A stretch of DNA of 19,244 nt from Ichthyophonus hoferi (taxonomy: Eukaryota > Opisthokonta > Ichthyosporea > Ichthyophonida > Ichthyophonidae), in NCBI GenBank assembly GCA_002751075.1, contig NAOQ01000054.1, positions 63,034-82,277 on the forward strand. The letters are read 5' to 3'. The notes below the pieces were generated by a model. The model did no database searches and was not told the origin of the DNA. It saw only the letters and a list, made by a program, of their open reading frames with translations. The stretch's first letter is position 1; each line of letters opens with the position of its first letter. Shown piece by piece: positions 10,550-18,488 of this stretch. The position numbers and the translations under genes are program-made.

Positions 10550-11070
10550 ATAATCACATCGTTGTTACAATATCTAACAAACCGTTAGCACTCACATATG
10601 ATAGTCAGTGTCTAGATCCCTCGCTCGTTCAGAACTCAGAGAACTATTTACTAACATTAAATAGTGACAGTACTTATTATTTATATCGTAATATATCACC
10701 TCTTAATGATTGATCTCATTATGCAATTTCCACATTCACACCCAAACGAATCAAATCATCAATTACTTCTGAATTAGAACAGAAGTATGATAATTACAGC
10801 CAGTTACCTAGAGAGTCGGTAGATGGGCTTTCTATAAACCCCCCTCTACTACACAACTGAGTCTTAAAGACATACCCAATCAAGTGACTATTACTAACAC
10901 TGGTCCAGAAAAATTAACTACTATCAAATATACAATTGAAGATCCCGATAGCTGTGGACAAGTCGCTAGAACTGATACAGATTCTAATGTCATTTTATTA
11001 TGATGTTGTTATACTACTGTATGATCATACTGTACATGTGTATTATAGCAATAGTTTTGTATTGTATTAT
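10550..11070 (+). pseudogene. family F array, unit 1 (longest plus-strand copy)
   Basis: Coding-like sequence reads VVTISNKPLALTYDSQC, SENYLLTLNSD, LYRNISPLN, SHYAISTFTPKRIKSS, SELEQKYDNYSQLPRESVDG, then QVTI, KLTTIKYTIEDPDSCGQVA and TDTDSNVILL before a terminal TGA at 11001-11003. The frame is interrupted several times. About 100 bp at its 5' end is shared with the minus-strand relic at 3380-3765 but not with the next unit. This suggests unit 1 carries more of the ancestral gene, and that only its last ~419 bp was then duplicated in tandem. The sequence after the stop (GATGTTGTTATACTACTGTATGATCATACTG) is also shared with later units. No start codon or upstream exon can be assigned. Confidence 0.7.
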
Positions 11071-11489
11071 TATACTAACATTGGATTGTAACAATTTATT
11101 ACTTAAATTGTAGTATATCACTCTTTATTGATCGATCTCGTTGTGCAATTTCCCCATTCACGCCCAAGCAAATCAAGGCATCAATTACTTCTGAGTTAGA
11201 ACAGAGGTATATGATAACAGCCAGTTACCTAGAGAGTCGGTGGATGGGCCTACTATAGAATCTCTACTACTACAACTGTGCCCTAAAGACAGATCTGATC
11301 AAGTGACTATTACTACCGCTGGTCCAGCAAAATTAACCACTATCAAATATACAATTGGAGATCCCGAAAGCTGTAGACAAGTCGTTAGAACTGACACAGA
11401 TTCTAATACCATTTTATTATGATGTTGTTATACTACGGTATGATCATACTGTACATAAGTGTTATAGCAATAATTTTTTATTGTATTAT
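11071..11489 (+). pseudogene. family F array, unit 2 (longest continuous coding stretch)
   Basis: Second unit, offset exactly 419 bp from the matching landmarks of units 1 and 3 (terminal TGA 11001 versus 11420; TATATCAC-type block 11114 versus 11533). A TTGTAG just before 11114 looks like a splice acceptor. From there IDRSRCAISPFTPKQIKASI, SELEQRY can be read, and then, in a shifted frame, an open stretch 11240-11422 reads PTIESLLLQLCPKDRSDQV, TITTAGPAKLTTIKYTIGD, TDTDSNTILL. The unit is therefore not one intact frame. No domain is recognised. The Thr-rich end with a repeated TDTDS(N/D)(T/V)ILL tail is the most constant part across copies. Confidence 0.7.
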
Positions 11490-12345
11490 TACACTAATAT
11501 TAGATTGTAACAATTTATTATTTAAATTGTAGTGTATCACTCCTTATTGATCGATCTCGTTGTGCAATTTCCACATTCGCACTCAAGCAATCAAAGCATC
11601 AAGTCCTATTGTAAATAGGATCAGTCTTTGTTGTACTGAGTTCTATCAAATAGTCGTCGTCAAGTAAAGGGCAAGCTAACGCTCTCGTTAGCTGCTCTTG
11701 AATCTCTCTCTATAGACGTAATATAAAAACATTAAGCAGATAAATCAACTAATAAGAGGTGACGACTGAAAACCAGTATTTTTTATTGGTAGTTTTTGTT
11801 CCTTTTGTACACTTTCCACTCTTTACTTAAGGTGATATAAGCAATAGCCTAAATGAGACCAATCATAAAACATTCTTATTGGCTAATACAATTTATAACA
11901 GATTACCGAGCCCACTAGGATTGTATGATCTTATCTTAATATTTTATATTATCAAGTCCTTATTTGGATGGCTTGGTCTTGTATTATAAAAGAATAAACT
12001 GTGACAAAAGACATTGAACGCTTTGGCTCCAACAATTTCTTCTAAATTAGAACAGAAGTATAATGACTACAGCCATTACCTAGAGAGTCGGTAGATGGGC
12101 CTTCTATAGAACCTCTATTGCTACAACTGTACCTTAAAGACAAATCTGATCAAGTGACTATTACTACCACTGGTCCAGCAAAATTAATTATTATTAAATA
12201 CACAATTGGCGATTCCGACAGCTGTGGACAAAAAGCTGGAACTGACACAGATTCTGATACTATCTTATTATGTTGTTATACTACTGTATGATTGTCCAGT
12301 ACATGTGTATTATAGCAGTAGTTTTGTATGGTATTATTAAACTAA
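11490..12345 (+). pseudogene. family F array, unit 3, split by a 430-bp insertion
   Basis: The left part (about 11490-11602) matches unit 2 up to ...GCATCAA, and the right part (12033-12345) resumes at CAATTTCTTCTAAATTAG, exactly where unit 2 continues. The right part reads SELEQ-like, GPSIEPLLLQL, KDKSDQVTITTTGPAKL, KYTIGDSDSCGQ, TDTDSDTILL. Unit 2 to unit 3 end-to-end distance is 851 bp; subtracting the 430-bp insert leaves 421, close to the 419-bp period. This is strong internal proof that one tandem unit was interrupted rather than two partial units lying apart. The unit is broken. Confidence 0.75.
11603..12032. mobile_element. 430-bp insertion with nested inverted repeats, class unknown
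   Basis: Its boundaries come from comparison with the intact 419-bp unit next to it. A CAA is present at both junctions (a 3-bp duplication at most). Inside are a hairpin at the left edge (TCCTATT-GTA-AATAGGA), a perfect hairpin AGCTAACG-CTCT-CGTTAGCT (11674-11693), and an outer pair AGTCGTCGTCA (11652-11662) / TGACGACT (11760-11767) enclosing it. The right half holds CCAAT/ATTGG boxes (11855, 11878) and resembles parts of 9775-9930 and 3940-4010, so part of it recurs in the window. No coding frame is seen. It may be a fold-back or MITE-like element, or a composite. Confidence 0.5.
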
Positions 12346-12636
12346 GTATTGAAAGTGTATATAAATGCACAGTTTTTGGTGCTACTCCGATTATTCAATG
12401 GGTTGTTTGCTAATTTATTGTGATAAACCAGAACACCTATAGGCCTGTATGCATACATGAAGGTGTACGTATATACATATTGGCCTAACGTAAAGGGATA
12501 CAAATGGTGCGCTTTCTGGTGTTATGGGCATGATTAGTGTTGTTTTAAGAGCATTCATAACCAATGAAAAGAACAGTTTTTATCTTGGAAGGATTAATTA
12601 TATCATTATAGAAGCCAATAATACGGAGACATTAAT
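12346..12636. other. spacer between family F array and repeat A, no gene seen
   Basis: AT-rich sequence with no frame, repeat or signal that I recognise. A CCAAT box occurs near 12615. Confidence 0.5.
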
Positions 12637-13078
12637 ATAGGATAAACATGCCTTGTCTTTATTTTAAGTTGTTACCCTGACCATGACGCATGTTAGATGG
12701 CAGACCATACTGTAAATGTTAAAGTATTTTAGCAACAATAAGTACTTTTGTACTAGACATCATGACGTTTTCAGCTAAAACTTTTGTAGTTACTGAAATA
12801 CTTCAACCGTAAATAAAAACTGAAAGCCCCACCTCAACCACACAGGGGTTAATTTATGCTATTCTAAAACACGTGCGATGCGGTGAGAATGAATTTAAAC
12901 TAAACAGTGTATTTTTTTGCATTATGGTATACATGAATTAATCTCAGTCTTAATCATAACTACATAGGTCTGATAGATAATCCGTAATACTAATTCAATA
13001 GCAGACAATTAATAAATAGAATGTACGTTATATTCTAACAGAAATAAATAAGGAATCATTATAACGAATTACATGTCT
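12637..13078 (+). repeat. interspersed repeat A, copy 3 (interrupted by a MITE-like insert)
   Basis: Begins TATAGGATAAACATGCC, then GTTACCCTGACCATGACGCATG, AGATGGCAGACCATACTGTAAAT, the insertion, and continues ACCACACAGGGGTTAATTTATGC, CACGTGCGATGCGGTGAGA, ATTATGGTATACATGAATTAATC, ACATAGGTCTGATAGATAATC, ending AACGAATTACATGTCT. Apart from the 91-bp insert and one 6-bp duplication it has the same length and order as the copy at 18143-18488. Confidence 0.85.
12718..12808. mobile_element. 91-bp MITE-like element with TIRs and 6-bp target-site duplication
   Basis: Ends are GTTAAAGTATTTTAGCAAC and, reverse-complemented from the right (after one extra base), GTTGAAGTATTTCAGTAAC: 16 of 19 positions agree. 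It is flanked by GTAAAT at 12712-12717 and 12809-12814. Copies of repeat A at 2683-2880 and 18143-18488 have GTAAAC once, with nothing between (GTGTAAACAAAACCAGAAG), giving the empty site. An inner hairpin AGTAC-TTTT-GTACT is present. There is no coding capacity. The superfamily is unclear: an 8-bp duplication with one mismatch (CTGTAAAT/CCGTAAAT) would also fit, in which case hAT-like is possible. Confidence 0.75.
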
Positions 13079-13199
13079 TTTAACATATTTATGGTTGCAT
13101 CAGCTGTAATTTGGCTGAAAAACTTTACATTCAAGCGACAAACACTGTAACATAGCCATTACCTGTTTATGATGCGAGAAACAAACTGCAGTATGCGTT

Positions 13200-13640
13200 C
13201 CTAAAATCGCATTGATCAATATAAAGTGCCCTTGAATAACCATATATGATATTTTATGAGCCTATATTATTGGTTATTGAAAAATGAGATTGGAGATTCG
13301 CTGCCAAACAAAAATGTATTGAGATTATATGCTCTATTATTAATTCCATTTAATATATATATAGTATTATCTTTATATATTATATTATATTATAACATAT
13401 AATATATAATATGTGGTGGAAACATGCTAATAGGACTATGTTATAAGCCATAAGTCACTGAAATCCCAAAATTGCATTAACCAATACAAGGTGCCTTGAA
13501 TAATCATATATGGTATTATATTGGAATATATTATTGGCTATTAAAATTAGATCCGAGATTGGCAGCCATATTCCAACTGTAGAGTTTAAGTTATATTATT
13601 TATTCCGTTATGTATGTACAGTATTATTTCTGAGATTTTA
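13200..13640 (+). repeat. direct duplication, period 265 bp, rich in CCAAT/ATTGG boxes
   Basis: Unit 1 starts CCTAAAATCGCATTGATCAA at 13200 and unit 2 starts CCCAAAATTGCATTAACCAA at 13465. Both continue (A/G)GTGCCyTTGAATAA(C/T)CATATATG, TATATTATTGG(T/C)TATT, and GAGATTGG(A/C). Each carries two or more ATTGG boxes on the plus strand, and unit 2 also has CCAAT. The block ends about 275 bp before the ATG of the SNAPC5-like gene, so it may be upstream promoter sequence. A TA-rich run (about 13352-13412) separates the units. Confidence 0.75.
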
Positions 13641-13814
13641 TATTGTATGTCGTGTTAATATGTTAGTATGCTAATATAAATGATTTCGTATAAGTATTTC
13701 CCTATATGTTGCGGTGGGTTATTAGGAAATTAATATAGACCAGCCACCACGTTATAGAATTGTGTATGTTATATCTATCAAACAAGAACCAAGAACCGAT
13801 ATTAACTCATAGAG

Positions 13815-13824
13815 TATATATATA
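13815..13824 (+). promoter_or_regulatory. candidate TATA box of the SNAPC5-like gene
   Basis: TATATATATA lies about 100 bp before the ATG at 13916. A start near 13845-13857, where GCTCACTC resembles a weak initiator, would give a leader of about 60-70 nt. TA runs are frequent in this DNA, so the match alone is weak. Confidence 0.35.
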
Positions 13825-13915
13825 TGCAAGGTTTTAAATTAACCGTGCTATTGCTCACTCATCCATATATTGCTTTCCGACGTATAAGTTTTATCTTCTG
13901 ATTATTATCATTCTC

Positions 13916-16900
13916 ATGGAACACTACGATTTATTGCCGCTATCGCCCTGCCCCTCTGTACAGGACAACCAGCCTGGTGAGTGTCATATTCTGATTAGAG
14001 GGTGTACGGGCCAGTAAAGGTGAAGGTGGAGAGAAAAACAATGAGTGTACATTGACTTGTATTTGTGAAAATACATAATGCAAATACGTGTTTTTTTTTT
14101 CTATAGATATGGTGTATAAATATGTAAATGTAGGTGTATATGTGTACTTAAATAAATTAGTACCCATTTACAGGTATGCGACTATATATGCTTGTTGTGT
14201 TTTTCTTTCTTTACTTATCCACTACAGTGCTCCATTAATCACAATCCACTATTGGTAGCATTCAAACATGACTATATACATACATGTAAACATACATATT
14301 ATTATGGAAACGGTTTTGCTGGGCTAGAAATAACCTGAAACTATTTTATCTCAGTTAATATGTATTATGCTTTTTATTTTTTAAAACCCAAATAAGACCG
14401 TATTTATCACGCTATATATATTCCTTCACCCAAAATTTAAAATATTACTGTGGATGGAAAGATGTAACCTCAACTTCATCGTGTGGGCCTCTCGTTGTGC
14501 CTTTATATATAGATACTTGCTAAGTTATAGGAATATTTAATGGTATAGTTGTATATGTATACATGTATATGTATTTATATAAGTATATAAGATTATGCAT
14601 CTATATATGTATGTATGTACGTACGTTTGTGTACGTATGTATACACATATGGTTGTATACTTGTATATAACTATACATACCCGTAATATAATTAGTAATT
14701 GTATCCCACTACTTATATCTATGTATTCACAGATGGGTTTCGGGGCCAACGTGTAGATGCCACTCAACATAGGTACACACTGCTGCGATAAAATTATACT
14801 ATCATACTATTATACTATCACAGTATTATACCACCATACGATTATACTACCATACGATTATACTATTATACTATCACAACATTATACTATAATATTATTA
14901 TACCATCATACTATTATACCATCATACTGTTTTCCTATTAAGCTACCATATTATGATAATATTATACTATTATACTGTTATACTGCCGTACTATCGTACT
15001 ACCATACTATCATACTACCGTACTATTATACTACCATACTACTACACTCCCATACTATCATACTGCCATACTATCATACTATTATACTAACATACTATTA
15101 TACTATCCTATTATTATACATTATTATATCACCATATTATTCTACTATCATGACTGGCTTGGAATTTATTTACTATCTTCCTTTCTCTTTAGTGCATGCA
15201 TGTGAATTAGGTATAACATGCGGCCTGCTGTCTATCTCTGATCTAATATACATATACAAACATACTTTTATAAATAAATATACCAACCAATTGTTAAATA
15301 AATACCTTGAGTGTACACACTTTTGTGTGAAGATATATATGTATATATATACGTGTACATATGTATGGTTATATACCTGTAGACATACATGATAGATGAA
15401 TAGGAAACGACTGTTGTAAATGGCGTTGGTGTGCATGGTAGCCTAATAGGGTCAGGGGATACAATTAGCTGGATATATATACATATAGTAACATGCTTGT
15501 ATATGAGCACTAGCTTGTATATATGTTTCTATACACAACTATGGACAGACAGCTACATACATATAGATACATATACACACATATATATCCACATGTATAC
15601 CCATGCCTATACCCACACCTCCCTTTCCTCCCGACCAGAGATGCCCATCTGAACATGCGTCCTTCAGACCTCTTAAAGGAGCTAGAGATGGAGAGAGTGA
15701 TGTTGCAAAGGATACATGCTAGTTATATTACACAGCTGTCTGCCCTCCAGGTGGGGCCCATATTATATGTATTTATATGTATGTGTGTATATATGCGTGT
15801 ATATGTGTATGTGTGTAAGTGTGCATGTATATATGTATGTTTGTGTGTATGTATGTATATATATATACCATAGATATGACCCAACCATTCAGCAATGCTT
15901 ATGCTAGAAGAACATATATCTACATGCACATACATACACAGATACATATATACATACATACTAATCATATTGTTATGCTCATGTAGATGGAAGAGGCAGC
16001 TTTATGCCAATTACAAATAGCTGTGCTAGAAAACGACCCAATGGATACTCAGGAAGATAGATCTACAGCCATTCAAGCACAGGTACACCCTACCATCTAT
16101 AGATATCCTATACCTATATATGGCCATATTTGGTTTTGTATTTATTTTTGTTTCTATTTTATTTTATTGTTTTTTATTCACCCGCATGCATTCTCCTTAT
16201 ATTACGCTGTCTCTATTCTATTACCCCGTACCTAACCCTATATTCTCATTATCAACCCATCCTCCTCTCTCTTTTCTCTTTCTACATATAGATATTATGT
16301 TGTGATGTTCCACTATGAATCAAATAGCTATAAGGCTGCACGTCATATTGAAACAGTAGCATACATAAATGCATAAATACATATATACATAATACACGTC
16401 AAACTGAAACAACAGAATTTCTTTATAATGAACTTTGACTGAGTATATGCCTATGTACGTAGTTATATATACAGTTATGTGTATGCGAGTATTAATAATT
16501 AGTATTTATTTTTTAATAATAAAAAACGGATTAGCCAATAATATATTCGATTATTATGTCTGAATATATGTTAAATTTGGTCGGCTATTATTGATGTATG
16601 GCGTTGATGGACTGTTGGTGAACGTTGCTGTAAGTATTATATTTGATAAGGCGAGGATGATCTAGATTTGTGGTATGATTATGCTAATGAATCAAAATAT
16701 TACATTATAATATTTTGAATTTAAATTATATGTAACAATCTATCTACTTATCTACCTATCTATTTATCTATCTACTTACATCCTGAAGATCAAGCGATGA
16801 AATTGAAACAAAATAATGCTTTGGTTTCTAAATCTATATAATATTATTATTATATATGGATATTCATTTTAACCTGTTTTGAAATTAAACTAGGATTGAA

Positions 16901-18060
16901 TGTTAGTGATCTAAGTCAAGGAGGAATATATATGTTTTTTTACCAATAACTACCCTCGATATACCTATGCATATCGAATCAATCACCATAATTTTGAGTT
17001 TTTAAAGTTAAAAATTTCAATGTATTATTATTGGGTCATAAAAGGCTTTATTTTTAAACTATACATTTCAATAATATGAATGAGATCTAATTGGTCTAGT
17101 CAGTTTAACTTTTATAATACTTTATAATACTATATAATAAAATAACACTATCAAAGAGATCTCCCTCGTATTTCCCTCGTGATTGCGATTGTCCCACTGG
17201 CCAGTCAAATAGTATTGATCATGTGTTAATTACATGAGTGATCATGTGTTATATGCTTTTTTTAAAAAAAACATATATTTATTCCAATATTGTAATGGAG
17301 ATCTAAAACCACCCTTTATATATATACATATCGAATCAACCACCATAGTTATATATTTTAAAATCTTTAATGTATCAATAATATTAGAGAAGAGATCTAA
17401 TTGGTTTAATCATTTCAACTTGTATAGAGAGATCTACTTTCCGATCGCGATCTACCAACCGGCCAACCAAATAGTATTGATCAGATGCTACAGGCATCAT
17501 TGAAGATGAACGATCAGGTATTACAGTACTTGGAGGAGGAGGTGGATGGAGAGGAGAGTGGTAAGTGAATGTTATGTATATGTATGCATGGATGTATATA
17601 TATATGGTAAATGGATAGTGATTTGACGATTGTCAGTCTAACTCTAGTTTGTGGTTAATAGTTTTTCTTTCACCCAAGATATAAATAGATTATAATATAG
17701 AGAAGCGTACTTTATAGATAAACGATATATATAGAACTTTTTTATATGAATATCTGTGGTTATGTGTATATATGTGTATATATGTACATACATCCCTATT
17801 CTTATATTTAGGCTGTGTATTTTACTTTTTTCTTTTTGTTGCCATCAAACCTTCATAATCCTTTTATAGGATTATATAAACTATCATATTATCATACCAT
17901 GCATGAATATAATATTCTACAACTTTCTAATTTTTTCTTTCATTGGCTATCAGATGGATTCGATTCGAATGATTCAGATACTGCAAATGATCGGGTCAAA
18001 GAGATTCTCAAAGAAGCATTTGGGGAAGGTTGGGATGCTGATAGTGATTCGTCCAGTTAG
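13916..18060 (+). CDS. SNAPC5-like small coiled-coil protein, 163 residues (six exons)
   Basis: Proposed exons are 13916-13976, 14733-14772, 15639-15750, 15987-16082, 17485-17560 and 17954-18060 (TAG), with all junctions in matching phase (1, 2, 0, 0, 1). Residues 45-80 (LLKELEMERVMLQRI, QLSALQMEEAALCQL) align without gaps to human SNAPC5/SNAP19 as I recall it: both have L-x-E-L near the N-terminus, a leucine-patterned coil, and Q-L-x-x-L-x-x-E-E-x-A-L. Both proteins end in a Glu/Asp/Ser-rich acidic tail (here EEEVDGEESDGFDSND and DADSDSSS). In SNAPc the small subunit is structural, helping assemble the complex on snRNA-type promoters. Residues 142-155 (RVKEILKEAFGEGW) add a likely helix. Exon 2 is uncertain: skipping it, with acceptor 15640 in place of 15638, also keeps the frame. 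Translation could instead start at Met40 (15655), closer to the human start. The similarity is short and coil-like, so the name is tentative; the exon model is firmer for exons 3-6. Confidence 0.6.
14793..15150 (+). repeat. 8-bp-unit satellite, about 45 units, inside intron 2
   Basis: Cutting from 14799 every 8 bases gives CTATCATA, CTATTATA, CTATCACA, GTATTATA, CCACCATA, CGATTATA, CTACCATA and so on for about 360 bp with almost no slippage. The consensus is CTAYYATA, with pyrimidine changes dominating. It begins about 20 bp after the donor of exon 2. Because the 8-bp unit contains no stop in any reading phase, a 211-codon open frame (14757-15392) arises that repeats every 8 residues (YHTIILPY-like); this is a by-product and not a gene. 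Confidence 0.9.
15759..15869 (+). repeat. TG/TA microsatellite in intron 3
   Basis: Alternating TATG, TGTG and TATA runs fill most of the 236-bp intron between exons 3 and 4 of the SNAPC5-like gene. On the other side, around 15920-15960, a CA/TA-rich run could pair with it in RNA. Similar TG/CA-TA runs occur at 14540-14670 and 15470-15600. Confidence 0.7.
16292..16318 (+). other. possible alternative last exon of the SNAPC5-like gene
   Basis: Exon 4 ends in phase 0 at 16082. At 16292 follows the best pyrimidine tract and acceptor in this part (CCTCCTCTCTCTTTTCTC ... ATATAG). Reading on in phase 0 gives ILCCDVPL and then TGA. Using it would produce a 111-residue form ending right after the coil, without the acidic tail. 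It may equally be a decoy site. Confidence 0.3.
16739..16778 (+). repeat. TCTA/CTAT tetranucleotide microsatellite
   Basis: Repeats of ATCT, TATC and CTAC with single-base changes, in intron 4 of the SNAPC5-like gene. Just upstream, at about 16693-16717, is a perfect 10-bp inverted repeat (CAAAATATTA...TAATATTTTG). Confidence 0.8.
16955..17484 (+). repeat. direct duplication in intron 4 (16955-17220 and about 17311-17484)
   Basis: Both copies share CATATCGAATCAA(T/C)CACCATA, GAGATCTAATTGGT, CAGTTTAAC/CATTTCAAC, AGAGATCT, and the end CCA(A/G)...CAAATAGTATTGATCA. The start-to-start distance is 357 bp but the end-to-end distance is 262 bp, so the second copy is about 95 bp shorter. The second copy ends at TTGATCAG, which is the splice acceptor of exon 5 (exon begins 17485); the first copy ends TTGATCATG, with no AG at that place. 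Confidence 0.75.
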
Positions 18061-18142
18061 ATATGCATATATTGTACTACCTACTATATATTACACATGC
18101 ATGTTTATGCATACAATTATTGGGTATGCATATTGTAAAAAA

Positions 18143-18488
18143 TATAGGGCAAATATACCCTGTTTTTGTCTTAAGCCGTTACCCTGACAATGATGCATGT
18201 CAGATGGCGGACTATAGTGTAAACAAAACCAGAAGCTCCGTACCAACCACAGAGTGGTTAATCTATACCATTATAAATACATGTGATGCGGTGAGACTGA
18301 ATTTGGATCAAATTGTATACTTAATATATTATGGTATATAGGAATTAATCTCAATCTGAATCGTTACTACGTAGGTTTGATAAGCTAATCTCTACTATTT
18401 GATTAATAGCTGATAATAAATGAATAGAATATATGTTATACTATAATATAGATAAATAATGAGTCATTGTTACGGATTACACATGTCC
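18143..18488 (+). repeat. interspersed repeat A, copy 4 (most complete)
   Basis: Reference copy for the family: TATAGGGCAAATATACCC at the left, GCCGTTACCCTGACAATGATG, GGCGGACTATAGTGTAAAC, ACCACAGAGTGGTTAAT, GATGCGGTGAGACTGAATTTGG, ATTATGGTATATAGGAATTAATC, CTACGTAGGTTTGATAAGC, and ATTGTTACGGATTACACATG at the right. It starts 82 bp after the stop codon of the SNAPC5-like gene in the same orientation, so it probably lies in that gene's 3' UTR. Confidence 0.85.
18415..18420 (+). promoter_or_regulatory. candidate polyadenylation signal inside repeat A
   Basis: AATAAA lies 355 bp after the SNAPC5-like stop codon and within the repeat. The same hexamer is present at the equivalent place of the other long copies (GATAATAAATAAA/AATTAATAAATAG). 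Alternative upstream variants cannot be excluded. Confidence 0.4.

Noticed and set aside
14757-15392. 211-codon open frame with an 8-residue periodic pattern
   Set aside because: It is produced by the 8-bp satellite, which has no stop in any phase on this strand, and its ends run into intron sequence.
15173-15968. Several overlapping Tyr/His/Ile-rich open frames on both strands
   Set aside because: They are low-complexity translations of TG/CA-TA microsatellites in introns; only 15639-15750 has coding sense.
16120-16305. Hydrophobic Phe-rich open frames in intron 4
   Set aside because: They come from the pyrimidine-rich tract before a splice acceptor, not from a membrane protein.
17903-18341. 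Two open frames of 92-94 codons overlapping the last exon and 3' flank
   Set aside because: Wrong-frame readings through exon 6 and repeat A; the frame ending at 18060 is the one that joins exon 5 in phase.
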